Shown here: positions 12,148 through 24,465 of the stretch, piece by piece
Position numbering within the stretch: the first letter of the stretch is position 1
How the letters are laid out: each line of letters opens with the position of its first letter
Assembly (NCBI GenBank): GCA_018340375.1
Contig: JAFFJZ010000014.1
Span: 558,001-622,000 of the forward strand
Direction: 5' to 3'
Source: Gonatopus flavifemur
Taxonomy: Eukaryota; Arthropoda; Insecta; Hymenoptera; Dryinidae
DNA: 64,000 nt
Made by a program: the position numbers and the translations under genes
Notes under the pieces: generated by a model
Seen by the model: the letters and a program-made list of their open reading frames with translations, nothing else
Told to the model about the DNA's origin: nothing
The model's database searches: none

Positions 12148-12736
12148 AACGTCGGTGTTTTGTGCGATTGTGTGAAAGTTCATATTGTAAAATATGGAGA
12201 AAAATCTCAGATTTTGCAACAGTATTTATGAAATGGAAGTTCACTTTTGTTATTCAGAGTGTTTTTATGTAAAAACACAAATCCAGAATAATTTTTTCAC
12301 CAACGTGACTGATTTTTCCTGTTCATGTGATGAATGTAGATAAAAAGACTGGAAGAAATTGAAAAGTTTTTTCTCTACATTCCTCAGTATTATCATACCA
12401 ATGAAGAACATGAGAAATTGAATTCCCACATGAATAAATTTTTCCGTAACATTTACAATAACCTTCATCTTCTTTTGAGGATCAACTTTCTAACTCTCAT
12501 CTTTTCAAATAAATGTACTTTTTTGGAATTATCACAATTATGGTTTATCCGTACTCTAGATTATTATTTCAAGTTACCAAATGTTTTTGTATCTTTGAAA
12601 TCGGATGGAAAGTCGAAAAGTTACGGTCATTTTTTCTAAGAAAGTCATATTGCCATTTTCGGCGATTCATTTTCGCTTTCAATTCATATTTTGCAATTTT
12701 TTCATAATACTTTTGCATTGGAATTGATATTATTGG
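12148..12736. other. non-coding stretch
   Basis: AT-rich; the overlapping open frames at 12265-12707 on both strands show no domain. No repeat is recognised. Confidence 0.45.
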
Positions 12737-12902
12737 CAGTGATGCCAGAAATTCCAATTTTTGCCAACTTTTGCCCCCTCCATCGAGACATTTTGCCTCT
12801 ACACAATGGAACTTCTTTCGTCGCCGCCTTCATTGCGTGTGTGACATTTCTATACAGATGGGGCTTGATGGGGCGGGCAAAACTTTGTTTCTGGCATCAC
12901 TG
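12737..12902. mobile_element. small hAT-like MITE
   Basis: The termini CAGTGATGCCAGAAA and TTTCTGGCATCACTG form a perfect 15-bp inverted pair enclosing 166 bp, with further partial pairing inside (TTTTGCC/GGGCAAAA). CAGTGATGCC is hAT-like, but no clean 8-bp target duplication is visible. Confidence 0.65.
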
Positions 12903-13854
12903 GATTGAGCTCTCATTCGTTGCGTATTACGGAATGAATCGAGTGTGACTTTATTTTTCGTGCAGATCTCGCCCTTTTCTCAACCTGATCTTGCTCTCAA
13001 AATTCTCATTGAACCTGATGTTAACCTTGCTCCGACCTGAGTCAACTCTGGATCGTTGCGTATTACAGGGTTAATTAGGCTTCAAAAAGTATTATAATTC
13101 CTCGGCTCAGGAGTTATGTTGGTGATTTACTTGATAAGTATTGATTTCATTAGGGCTTTGTCCCTGTGAAACGGAATCCATTCGTTTTTGTTTCAGATCT
13201 GAACGATCCATTGGTATACAACCAGGTTCATTTCAGTTTGGTTTAACCGAACTGAATTATTGATCTTGCGTATGACCACGCACAGCATTTAGAATGGAAA
13301 TGATGATAGCGAAATGATTATGATGATGACAATAAACGAAATGATGTTGAAAGTGATAAAGGCAATGACTTGTCCTTGAAAATTCATGTTATAATCCCGA
13401 TCTATTTATAATCGTGCTCTACCCGCAATAATACAGAATCTGTAATATCATAACATAAAAGTATCAAATTAAGAATAAAGAACGGGCATTTCATTTTCCC
13501 AAGTTACTGAAAGTCATTAGTAAATTTGTATGAATTATTTTGCATGGTTTTTTTGTTCCTGTACTGAAGCTGTTTTGAATATAGGACAAATTGAATCATT
13601 CAAACAACATTTTCAGATTCATTGACTGTTGAAGTGTATTTCTCTTCTGTATTTCAATCAGTTAGGTTTTTGAAAAATTCAGACAAGGTTCATTGTTGAT
13701 GTTAATTGATAAAAGCGTTGGATTAATCATAAATTGAAGTTAAAGGCGCAGGAAGAATTCGAAATATTTTGTTTTCAGCAAACAGTTTGTTTTCCTCCTC
13801 ATTCATATAATAATATGAATCAAATTCGTATAATTTCATTCATATGTAGAAGAA
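12903..13854. other. non-coding stretch
   Basis: Two copies of CGTTGCGTATTAC (about 12918 and 13055) form a short direct repeat. A simple GATGATGA-type region lies around 13300-13345. No gene is seen; part of this may be the upstream end of the Helitron. Confidence 0.45.
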
Positions 13855-14502
13855 ATGGGACGAAAGAAAATTCAAAGAACTGTGGAAGAAGAAGAACTTT
13901 TTCAGTTTGCACGTGAAATGAAGAAGGAAGAGTATGATAAAAATAGGTATGACAACAGAAAAACGATCCAAACAATCGGGAATGCGATACCCCGTAATGA
14001 TTTCCGATCAATTGTACACGGGTCATTTCACCAAGGTGATTCAAGATTTCCATACTTCAGCAGAGGAAAACAATGTACCGCTGATGCTGCAGTGGCAATA
14101 GCCATGTCTGCTTTGAAACCTGTGTCAATTTGGACTTCCAGTATCATCGATAATATTTGAATTTGTGGGGATTCATTGTACGTTGACAGTATAGCATTTT
14201 GCAAACCTGTTCATAGAAACGAGCAATACCAAAATTATTCATTAGTTTCTGATCTGAGAAATAATATTCGATTATTTCCAACAAATTGTCATATACAATT
14301 TGGTGATGTAATATTTGGTCATATCTCCAATGATAATAGCAATATCATAATGCCAAATCTAATAAATGGATTACATACTTCATTTCAAAAAGAAAATTTA
14401 GGAATTTTGACATGCAATCGAATTGCTCTGACAGTGGGTAAGTTGATCGATGAGTTTTGGATGTTCGATTCCCATTCTAGGGGTCCTGAAGGAAATATGT
14501 GA
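13855..14502 (+). pseudogene. C76/OTU-like cysteine peptidase of a Helitron
   Basis: One frame from ATG at 13855 to TGA at 14502, interrupted once by TGA at 14158-14160. The first 40 residues are charged and basic. Then comes HQGDSRF with FSRGKQC, where the Cys fits the nucleophile of tegument-type (peptidase C76) or OTU-like proteases, followed by an IWTSSIIDN segment and, near the end, WMFDSHSRG, which fits the catalytic Asp/His region. As I recall, similar domains accompany Helitron or Pif1 genes in invertebrate genomes, and may process or deubiquitinate proteins during transposition. No intron signals are evident. The family assignment rests on motifs only. Confidence 0.68.
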
Positions 14503-15282
14503 TAGATCCTACTATTTAATTTGAAATAGTTGAATTAATAGATAAGGAGTATTCAACTGATAGTAGAAACTCAACTAGTAACGATCTATGAGCATAGATA
14601 AATTTATAAGCTTGCCGGAACTGGCTGGATCGGAACTCTCTTTGAAATGATGAGTCTGAAAGTGATTTTCAATATCTTCAATGAAAATTTACATGTGCAC
14701 TTGAATTATAATTTCGATTTTACTTCTCACTCACACTTAGCGCACTCACACTTCTCACACCTTCAAAACACGCTTTGAGCTTTTTAGTCCCAAGACTTCA
14801 CAGTACAAAGCTCGGTATCGAGCCATTGCTGGATGCTCAGCAACAACTTGTAATTATAACAAAGAAAAAAAACTCTAGCACTTTCCGGAATAGGAAAACA
14901 CCTGTCGAAAGGGTGATCTTCCCTTCCTTAATTATACTCGATCAGTCGGATCGTACAAGAATAACGAAGCTAACTCAGAATGAATCATTCAAACGATGCA
15001 CCAAACTCGCGGCAAAGAACTCTAAATTCTAGAGGGTCCTCCGAGGAGGCTATAACAGATGTACACGTGCTGAGCGGTTCGCAACGACTAATTTGAAAAG
15101 GTATCACTACGCGAGTAACTGCGTGAGCAAGAGAGTGCACAACAGCACAACTCCAGAATCCACATGGGAAATAGTCCTAGCAGAAACTACCGGGTGACCC
15201 GGTGAAAAACTATGACTAAAACTAACATTATAAAAGTCAGAATCTCCAGCAAAATACGATCTGTTCTGGTTTCGCATGTCTT
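14503..15282. other. spacer inside the Helitron
   Basis: Non-coding DNA between the peptidase gene and the Rep/helicase gene. It has an AC/CT-rich stretch (about 14730-14765). I see no splice-linked exons. Confidence 0.45.
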
Positions 15283-15382
15283 GTGATTTTTGATTCCATC
15301 GAGAGCTTATGGTCATTATTGAGAGATAATTCTCCATCAATAATAGACAGTGCTGAGAATCAGTATGATTTAACTCCAACTC

Positions 15383-17411
15383 GAATGGATGTCACTGGTG
15401 TCAACGGTTTTATTGAAGGGAAAAGAGAATTTATTCACCAGAGTCAAAATACATCAATCACTTCTCAGAATCGCGTAAATATGGGGGATAATTTGCAATC
15501 AGAAGAAAACTCTCATCACATCCAGAGTGTGAACCATATTTCCGACCAATTCCCGCGTATGAATCCATGTAAGCGAAAAAAATTGGAAGGGTCAAGTCAG
15601 CAAGTCTTAAAAACAACACATTGCAATATGGATGTAGGAATCGAATTTCGTGAGGAGATAAAAAAACGTGTATCTAAAAAGCATACGTTTAATGATTGTT
15701 GTTCTCATAATGATGTAACTTTGTCAGAGATGCCGAGTTCCCCTTATGAATTGCGTACTTTATTTGGAGGCAATCATACAGAATCAAAACAATTTTTCGA
15801 AAGAATTCGAAGTTATAACAGTGCCGTTGCATTTGCTTCTTTCAATGCAAATTTGATCAATTTCAGAAATGGACGTGATGCACCGTATTGTTTCAAGGTT
15901 CAGGGTCAAATTCATTATCAAATAAATACAGCATTACATCCAGAATCTAATGAAAGACCAAGTTTTGGGCACTTATTTATTGTAGATCAAAATGAAGCAA
16001 CGGAACACCGATTACAAGTCATTCCTGGACTAGATTGTGAAATATTGAACATTCTTGATCGTATAATACGTGAAGAAAACATTTTTGCAAAATCGTATTA
16101 AATGATGGGAGAAGAAATAATAAATCAACAGCGAGTAATCCGAGAAAGATCCGAAAGTTCACCAGAATTACAACTCTTATTCACTTTGGAGCCTGGAATG
16201 GATCGACGACGTTGCAATTTTCAAAGATGCAATGAAGTTGCAGCTATATTTTCGACTTCAGTTGACGGGGAAATTCCAGAATCTTACGTTACTACTCGCG
16301 ATAAGAGCACTGTATTTTACAAAATGTGAGTACTATGGATCCAAATGTAGAACCGTGGGTTTATCCATAATTTTATCCTCATAGTACTCAAGGATGACAT
16401 CGTGATTCAATGCGTAATGGACTGACAAATACTTCAAATGAGCGTATGAGTAGAGGAGCGTATGTAAGATATCGCATGGCTATTCGTAATGATGAATTCA
16501 ATATTTTTTGTTCAGTGAACGCTTATTCCATCAATGGGTGGTGGATAATTATGTAAAAATTGAAAGGGATCATATTGAATATTCGAAAGCACATCAGAAA
16601 CAATTGAGAGTAGAATCTTATCAAGGTTCAATTGATTATTTAGGAAGTAGAGCAAATCAAACTGATAGGCGTGTGGGAGAAATGATGATTCTTCCATCAA
16701 CATTTATTGGTTCCCCACGTAATATGTTGCAATTGTATCAAGATGCAATGACTATTGTCCATAAATTTGGGAAACCTGATTCGTTCATAACGATGACATG
16801 TAATCCGAAATGGCAAGAAATTGAAGAAAATCTTTCAGGAGGACAACAAGCGGTAGACAGGCCAGACATCTGTGCTCGTGTATTTAATATTAAGGAAGAT
16901 TATTTGTTGGATTTGATTGTGCGACAAAAGTTTTTTGGTGAGGTAGCAGCATTCGCTTATGTAATTGAATTTCGAAAACGTGGTTTATCACACATCCACT
17001 TATTGGTAACATTGGAGAAGAATTATAAAATGACAACTCCTGAAATCGTTGACCACTACATTCCTGCTGAAATCCCAGATCCTCATACGCATAAAAAATT
17101 ACATGATATTGTGATGAAGCACGTGATACATGGACCATGTGGATAATGGTGTTTGGAGAATGGTAAATGTTCAAAAAATTTCCCAAAACAGTTTCGAGAA
17201 GAAACATTAATCGACGAAGATAATCATCCTCATTAACGCATGCAAAATACTGGTATGTTTTTTGCTCGACCTGGAGGTTATATGGTGGACAATAGATATG
17301 TTGTACCGTATTCTCCTGTATTAACACTTATATTCAATAGTCATATAAATGTTGAAGTAGTTTCAAGTATTAAATGCGTGAAATACATATATAAATACAT
17401 ATAAAAAGGAC
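15383..17411 (+). pseudogene. Helitron Rep region (N-terminal and HUH nuclease)
   Basis: The first in-frame ATG is at 15383. The early part is polar; residues such as FFERIRSYNSAVAFASF and GQIHYQINTALHP are typical of the Helitron N-terminal domain. TAA at 16099-16101 interrupts the frame, and a frame change follows between 16329 and 16508. The Rep nuclease then reads from 16508, with FHQWVVDNYVKIERD, FITMTCNPKW and EFRKRGLSHIHLLV. The two His codons of the HUH metal site are at 16991 and 16997. The catalytic tyrosine motif YIYKY is at 17384-17398. A TAA at 17402, just after this motif, and another near 17144 disrupt it. The domain would nick and join the Helitron strand ends. Both HUH and Tyr residues survive but the gene cannot be translated whole. 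Confidence 0.88.
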
Positions 17412-17425
17412 ACGATAAGGCTGCA

Positions 17426-19686
17426 ATGGAAATTGGCGATTTTGTCGATTACGATGAAATACGTGATTACATCGAGGCGCGGTATGTAGGGCCTGTAGGA
17501 GCATGTTGGAGGATTCTAAGTGAACCTTCACAAGATAAAAGCCATGCAATTATACGGTTGTCAGTGCGTTTACCAAACAAGTTGAATGTGAAACTCCAAG
17601 ATAACGGTGATGATGTTGCATTACAATCGCCATTAGATAAAGTAAGCATGTTGAAGGATTGTTTTGCATTGAATGTGCGTGATCCACAAGCTAGACATCA
17701 CTTATATACAGAAATTTCATGTCATTATACGTTTAAGAAATCCAAAATCAATGGTGAAACTGTACATCAATGGGTGCCAAGGAAGGCTCATTTCAATTGC
17801 ATTGGACGAATGTATGGTGTTAGTCGAACACAAGTTGAATTATTTGATTTACGGTTACTGTTACTGACAGTGAAAGGAGCTACAAGTTTTGAAGATTTGA
17901 AAACTGTTGATGGAATAATTAAAACAACATTTACAGAAACATGTTTAGCATTGGATTTGATACAAGATGACGAAGAATGGAAACGAACAATGGATGAAGC
18001 TGCCAGTTGGATGATGCCACAACAACTTCATCGATTGTTTGTACGCATTCTCATTCATTGTAAACCAACTTACCCAGGAATTCTTTGGGAACAATTTGAA
18101 ATTGCAATGTCAGAAGATTTTATACGTCGCGAAGGACTATTACAGGGTCCAATTCATGCATATATAGGAATTAATACTATGTTACATGCCGAAGGATTCA
18201 ATCTTTCAGACTTCCCAGATATGGAACAGGTTACGGAAACTATTGAAAATGATAATTTGAATGGAAATTGTGCAGCTATTGGTGACAGTCAGTATAAGAA
18301 ATCAAATCCACAGCAAAAACAATTGTTGATACAATCTCAGATTTGGTAGATGATGATAGACAATTTGATTCTGTGTATTTTTATCTAGATGGTCCTGGTA
18401 GATCAGGAAAAACATTTGTTTATACTGCATTTTGGCATCTACTCGAAACTCGATTGAAAAAAGTTAGTACAATGGCTTTCACTGGAATTGCAGCAACTTT
18501 GTTACCTCAAGGTAAAACTGTACATAAAACCTTCGGATTACCTGTACCTTTATATGCAGATTCATCATCTAGCATCAAAATGCAATCGGAAGAAGCTGAA
18601 TCACTGAAGGAAACAGATGTTCTTATCTGGGATGAAGCTCCAATGGCACCAAAATGTGCTTTGGACATAATGGATCGGACTTCACAAGATATTATGAATA
18701 ATAACAAACCCTTTGGAAGAAAAATTATTCTTCTGGGAGGCGATTTCAGACAGGTGCTTCCCATCAAAGTTAGGAGTACACGTAGTGAGAATGTTGATTT
18801 GTCTATCAAATTCAGCTCGACATGGAAATACTTCGAAATATACCCTTTGACTCAGAATATGCGAACATTATCACATGAAATCGAGTTTACCAGATTTTTG
18901 TTAGATTTAGATTATAGCACATTGAATGATCGTCAAAGGTATATTGAATTCCCTGAGAATTGTGTATTGAATGCAGATATGAATGTAGTTGGAAGTATTT
19001 ATGGAGAATATATAAAGAATAAACGATACAAAGATGCAGCGAATTGTGCTATTTTGTCAAGGAATGTAGATGTTGATGAAATTAATAAACAGGTCGTTTA
19101 ATTGCTTGATGCTACAAATGAAAGAGTTTATACCAGTGTAGATACCATCGTTATTGATGATGATAACCCAGATATTGGTGAAACAGTTTAACCAGAGTAT
19201 TTGAGCACGTTGAATCCATCAAGTTTACCACCCCATCAATTGTGTTTGAGAGTATATGGTGTTGTGATGCTTATAGGAAATCAAAATTTGGATGAAGGAC
19301 TTCGTAATGGTACAAGGTTGTTAGTATGAGAATCACGGAATCATTTGTTGCGTTGTGGAATTTTAACAGGTGACAGAACTGGAGAAATTGTGTTCTTGAA
19401 CCGCATTACGTTGTATTGTGAAAATGTTTATCCATTTATATTTAAAAGGAGACAATTTCCAATGACATTGGCCTTTGCGATGACTATTAACAAATCTCAA
19501 GGACGAACATTTGAGAAAATTGGTCTAGATCTCCGCAGAGATGTGTTTAGTCATGGGCAACTGTATGTAGCGTGTTCAAGAGTACGTTCATGGGAATCGT
19601 TGAAAATATTTTTGGGTCATCAACAAGAGGACAATAAAGTTAGGAATTATGTTCATAGGGAATTATATTTATCACTTTGTTATTAA
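17426..19686 (+). pseudogene. Helitron Pif1-like helicase region
   Basis: Continuation of the Rep-helicase gene. The segment 17426-18349 contains the conserved EARYVGPVGACWRI and the long linker domain. A frameshift near 18330 leads into the helicase core. Walker A reads DGPGRSGKTF, with Arg where Gly is usual. Motif Ia is AFTGIAATLL, Walker B is VLIWDEAPM, motif III is LLGGDFRQVLP and the Arg motif is LTQNMRT. The last helicase part (19345-19686) contains MTINKSQGRTF and LYVACSRVRSWE. Stops at 19099, 19189 and 19327 break the frame. The intact family unwinds DNA during rolling-circle transposition. Confidence 0.9.
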
Positions 19687-20097
19687 TCGAACATCTCCAT
19701 GGAATCATTATCCAGATTTGTATTGTTTTGTGTATTTATATTGGAGTTGCAGAAAAAGTCGGCCAATTCTGATAATTGGCTGCTTCGTGTATAACTGACC
19801 AATCGTATTTTCGACTTCATGCCCAAACGGCACAGACGAGTTCTCTGAACGTTTCGTGGACCTACTCTTGGTCCATGGTGTTTTGGTTTCCATGGAGTAG
19901 GTTTTCAGAACGTTTACTGTACCTTCTCTCTCGATGCTCCTGAATGAGTTCCAAGCACGTCATTTTCACGTTTGGTTCCATTTTTGGAATCGTCCAAATA
20001 TTGACTCCACAAGATGTCAATTTTATAACCAGTTTTCCTCGCTGTTGTTTCTTGAAATACAATTTTCAAACAGACAAAGAAAAGATTTTCTCATGAA
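19687..20097. other. Helitron 3' flank, hairpin-forming
   Basis: No gene. A stem-loop with arms CCTACTC and GAGTAGG lies at about 19860-19902. GAACGTTT-type motifs flank it on both sides. It may be the Helitron terminal hairpin, but the end itself is not identified. Confidence 0.4.
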
Positions 20098-20753
20098 TAG
20101 GGGAGAGTGGGGACACTTGCACCATGGGGTGATATGCACCACAGCAGATATCTCTTGATTTTCCAAAATTTCTGAACTGTTCTCGCACGTGGCGTTTGCT
20201 GAATGGATGACCTAACTCCACACGAGTTCACAGGAATGTGGAATGAATCTCTGTTTTTTTATTGATATCAAAAGGTTTGGCACTCTCAAAATCGTTTGAT
20301 TTGTGTCTCCTTAGTTTTTCAGAAAAAGTTCCCTATGATCTGTAAGTGATCCCAAACACCACGAAACCAATCTCGATCGAAAGTACAATCGTTGCACAAT
20401 ATTTTCATGATCCACTTTTTGACTGAAAATATCTGGAATTTTTTTGCGAGCATCAGTAGTCTGTTGATGCCGTGAGGGGTGCAATGCACCACAAATTGCG
20501 GGGATACTTGCACCACTTCCGATGTTTCATTTTTTTTATAGAAACAGGTATTCAGAATGATCCGTACACTCGGATGTTCGAATCTGAATGTTCTTCCGAA
20601 GAACAGAAGAGAGAAGGAGAGGAAGGAGAGAGAGGGAGAAAGATTCTTTTGTTTGATAAAATACTCTGTGAAACTCTTTGCTATTTCCATGAATGATCTC
20701 ACTTCATATAAGTCAGGGGGGATAAACTCAATGAGAGAATTTTCATAATGAAC

Positions 20754-20901
20754 TTCAGCGCCGCCAAGGGGAAGGCTACTGGAACTAACCTCACATGGAT
20801 ACATTTACACAAATGCTCAACAAATCATAAAAGTTTGTGACACAGTATCAGTGCCTTCATGTGAGATTAGTTCAAGTACCCTTCCTCTTGGCGGCGCTGA
20901 A
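20754..20901. mobile_element. nested 148-bp foldback MITE
   Basis: The ends TTCAGCGCCGCCAAG and CTTGGCGGCGCTGAA are inverted, and pairing continues through AAGGCTACTGGAACTAACCTC against its diverged partner. It lies inside the 20098-21925 element. Confidence 0.8.
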
Positions 20902-21162
20902 ATCAGTCTCAAGAACGTTCAATTGAGTTTATGCCTCCTGATATGAGTTGGTAGGAGTGACAAATTTCACTTGTTTTCTCCGTTCATAGCAAACACTCTT
21001 GTGCAATTAGTTTTCAATAAAAGGTTGTTGCTAGTATCAAACTCTAAACTGCGTAAAGTCCATCTTGATCGTAAGTTCAGCTATTCACTTGTATATCTGA
21101 TTATTCATTTCAAATAAATACTGATAAATAGATTTGAAAATAGTGGTTATTATTCCAATTAG

Positions 21163-21596
21163 CCCTGCTAAATTATCCCCATAAAGAACGATACAAAACG
21201 ATAAATTTTTTCTATAGTTTTCAATGAGGTTTCTGAATACGGAATTTACGAAGTTATATCGTTATCAAACGATAGAACTCTATCGTTCCTTACCGTTTTC
21301 TATAAAAATTTAACAGATTGTATAGGGTTTTATCGTGAAGTTCGTATTGGAAAAGTACTACTTATTCTAGAACACATAACTATTTTTTTCCAAATAACTG
21401 ATACTTCTCCTATACGAATTTCACGATAAAACCCTATACAATCTGTTAAATTTTTATAGAAAACGATAAAGAACGATAGAGTTCTATCGTTTGATAACGA
21501 TATAACTTCGTAAATTCCGTATTCAGAAACCTCATTGAAAACTATAGAAAACATTTATCGTTTTGTATCGGTCCTTATTGGGAAAATTTAGCAGGG
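21163..21596. mobile_element. nested 434-bp palindromic MITE
   Basis: Arms of about 190 bp are close to perfect reverse complements, with outer ends CCCTGCTAAATT and AATTTAGCAGGG and a short unpaired centre around 21355-21405. There is no coding potential. The closeness of the arms suggests recent origin or arm-to-arm conversion. Confidence 0.88.
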
Positions 21597-21600
21597 AGAG

Positions 21601-21615
21601 GATTAATTACTCAGG

Positions 21616-21661
<46 letters not shown>
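21601..21661. repeat. (GA)n microsatellite
   Basis: About 25 GA dinucleotides with a few interruptions, directly after the nested palindrome. Confidence 0.95.
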
Positions 21662-22110
21662 AAGAGCTAATTCGCAGGGTGGTGCAAATATCCCCACAGG
21701 GTGGTGCAAGTCTCCCGCCATGTGGGGAGAGTTGCACCAAACGCAATGTTTTTGAAGAACACTTATATCATTGATAGGATGTTAGATTCGACCTTGCTAT
21801 CATTTGCAACTTAGAAAGGAATGTTTGCTCTGTCAAAATCCCATAAATAATATATCGAATGAAGTTAACCACGAAAGTTATAACAATGTAAAAAAAAGTG
21901 GTGCAAGTGTCCTCACTCTCCCCTAATGGTAGGACATGAAGCTGAAGAATTGAGGGACGGTCGGCAAATAGCGCGCCCTTAAAGGATTATATTCATAATT
22001 CCGCTCGAACTAGATGAGAATGTACGAGATCAGTGTTGATGGAAACGACATTGATTGAATCACACATTGTGTATAGGAAAAGAATGCAAAATCTAGATGC
22101 AAACAGACTA

Positions 22111-22428
22111 CCCAAGCAGCAACAGAATACACTATGTACGTTCTACGAATATTCGAAGTATGTTCTATTCATATTCTAATGAGACCGTTTCATAGGTGCT
22201 GTGGACATTCATCGAAGATACATAGTCAAATATAGGATCGTACGACAGTCGAACGTCGAATTATTGACTATCGCACATTTCGAATGTACTATGCACATAC
22301 TAAGTATATTCAAAAGATTCTGATTCGAATATCCTATGAACCTCCACTGTATAATTTTTGGATCTTATTCGTACATTCTATGAACGTTACTATTTCGTAT
22401 ATACTTTGAACTTCTGTTGCTACTTGGG
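22111..22428. mobile_element. MITE, CCCAAG family, copy 3
   Basis: A 318-bp element with ends CCCAAGCAGCAACAGAAT and the complement of CCCAAGTAGCAACAGAAG. TA lies on both outer sides in this copy. Confidence 0.88.
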
Positions 22429-22996
22429 TACAGATGGAGATCGGAAACCTTGCAGAGCGCAGTATTATCAACTATGTATGATAATACAAACAACCTCAAC
22501 AAACAATATGCTTGTCACCTGCTTCTCTTCTCAGGGAAAAGATCCCGAATTTTTTTGTTATGTATGAGAATGTCAATCTCAACGAACATGATTATCAAAT
22601 TCCTACAACTTTGGCCTCCTACTTGACAATGAATTTTTCAAATTTGATCTCGAAATTCGATGGGCAACTACTTCAGAGAATATGTAGTGAAATCTTGTCC
22701 GTCTGTTTATACTCCAAGGCTGTTGAAAATGAATCAATACGGAATATTTCAATAATTTGATCGTAGAACGTAGCTGAAAATCATATTCACTTATGGAGGA
22801 TGGTATAATACTAATGTAATCGAGAACACAATTGTATTATTCAGTTTTCCTCAATCCTTTATTATAGGATTATTCTTTGTTTTCGAACAAAAGCATATGC
22901 AAAATAGAATATTGAATCTGAAGTCTTTCGATTCCAAAGATGTTGGAGCAATTCAATATTTCTTTATCTCTGAGATGATAATTATATATTTTCTCA
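22429..22996. other. non-coding flank of the palindrome
   Basis: An 82-codon open frame at 22512-22760 has no recognised domain and no supported start or splice site. The last 100 bp resemble the degenerate tandem units that follow at 22997. Nothing else is recognised. Confidence 0.4.
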
Positions 22997-24465
22997 ATCA
23001 CTTATAAGCTAAGATATAATGAGTACATTGAGAACAAAACATTGTTAAAAACTACAATATTACAATTATATCGAAAACAAGATATTGCTTATTACTGATT
23101 CATGTTTTGAGAAATCTTATTAGAAGGAACTTGAAACATGAAATGGGAAACGAATTGAGAAATAAAATTATTTTCCTAATTTCAGAAATATTATCATATT
23201 AATTCAGTATTTTCCCTTTCCTCTTAAAGATATGACAATTCGATATTATTTTCAATCATTTCTACGTTAAGGGGACTCGAACATGAGAAGATAGGGAAGG
23301 GCAAAAGTCAGATTTTGCGTGAACTTTTTTCAAAAGGTACGTCATTGATACAAATTTGAAGTAAGTAATAGAGAATTACATACTTGAGATTGCGCATCGT
23401 CACGCACTTTGGATTTCCCAATGATTTATGAAGGCAAAAAAATAAAACTTCAAAATTTGAATCTCCAAACATCAACAACTCTCACAATCTCATTTTTTAG
23501 CCTTCATAAATCATTGGAAAATTCGAATCGCGCGGCAATGCGCAATCCCAAGTATGTAATTCGTTAATCTTCACTTTGAATTTGTATTGATTATGTGCCT
23601 ACTGAAAAAAATTCGCGCAAAATTTGACTTCTCCTCCCCCCCACTTCTCCATGCTCGAGTCTCCTTGAGATATCACAATTATATTTAGAACAAAGCATCC
23701 TTCATGACCAATTGATATTCTAAGAAATTTTTCCACTCAAAAATATGAAAATATGAATTGGATAACGAACTGAAGAGTGGAATTGTTCTTTTCGATGTTG
23801 GAGATGAAATCATAATGATTCATTATTTCTTCCTACCTCGAAGACATAACAGTTCGATATTCTTCTCAATCATTTCTAATCTTTGATCAAGAACAAATTA
23901 TTATGTGTTTATTTTGAAGAAAAGAAAATATGAATTGAAGAGAGAAACTGAAAAATCAAATTCGTCTCTCAATTCTATAGATGATATCATGATAGTTTGA
24001 TATTTCTTTCTATCTCGAAGATACAAAAGTTCAATATTTCTTCCAACCGTTTGTAAACTAAGATATTACAATATATCGAGAAAAAAACATTGCGTTCCAC
24101 TGGTTCATCATATTCTCAACAAATCTCATCAAAAAATGGAGACATAAATTGGAAAACGAATTGAAAATGAAGCTCATTGTATGAGAAGGAATCAATTTTA
24201 CAATAGGCTATGTGACAATGGATGAATTCAATCCAATATTACGTCTAATGGTGCCCTGAACCTTTGTTGGGGTGTTAGAGTAGCATCATCTATCAATTCA
24301 ATGCTCGTGGCGTCTTCAATTTGCATGTAAGAAGTTCCATCTGAAATGAATATTTTTTTCAAATTACTTTTCCAAATCATATTGAATATTTATGTCTCAT
24401 ACATTTTTTTATTTATATCTTTGGTAGGAAATATTTATACTGTATTATATCATATTATATATTAT
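22997..24465. repeat. giant palindrome, left arm, distal part
   Basis: Inverted copy of about 51700-53162, starting at ATCACTTATAAGC. It contains degenerate tandem units rich in TTCGATATT, CAATCATTT and CGAGAACAAA motifs, a MITE (23267-23668) and, at about 24240-24345 on the minus strand, a candidate terminal exon of the palindrome gene. The arm breaks at 24465, where a large insertion begins, and resumes at 39187. Confidence 0.9.
23267..23668. mobile_element. foldback MITE in left arm
   Basis: About 200-bp inverted arms with ends TTAAGGGGACTCGAACATG and CATGCTCGAGTCTCCTTGA. The same element sits at the mirrored place in the right arm (52491-52892), so it was inserted before the arms were duplicated or has been copied between them. 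Confidence 0.85.

Larger units (their letters stand above)
13855..19686 (+). mobile_element. decayed Helitron, coding core
   Basis: One strand carries, in order, a C76/OTU-like cysteine peptidase gene, a Helitron N-terminal domain, a HUH/Y2 Rep nuclease and a Pif1-type helicase, the standard contents of a Helitron that moves by rolling-circle replication. I could not fix the ends. A hairpin-forming sequence (CCTACTC with GAGTAGG, with a CCATGG in each half) lies at about 19860-19902, but no convincing CTRR end follows it. The reading frame is broken many times, so the copy is inactive. Confidence 0.88.
20098..21925. mobile_element. TA-flanked inverted-repeat element (1.8 kb)
   Basis: The ends TAGGGGAGAGTGGGGACACT and its inverted copy (one mismatch) define the element. 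The outermost TA on both sides suits a Tc1/mariner-type TA duplication. GTGGTGCAAG-type motifs repeat inward from both ends (near 20120, 20505, 21690 and 21895). No transposase is present. Two smaller inverted-repeat elements and a (GA)n run are nested in it. Confidence 0.85.

Noticed and set aside
20319..20804. 161-aa minus-strand open frame inside the 20098-21925 element
   Set aside because: It has no recognisable domain and overlaps a nested MITE at its start, so it appears to be chance.
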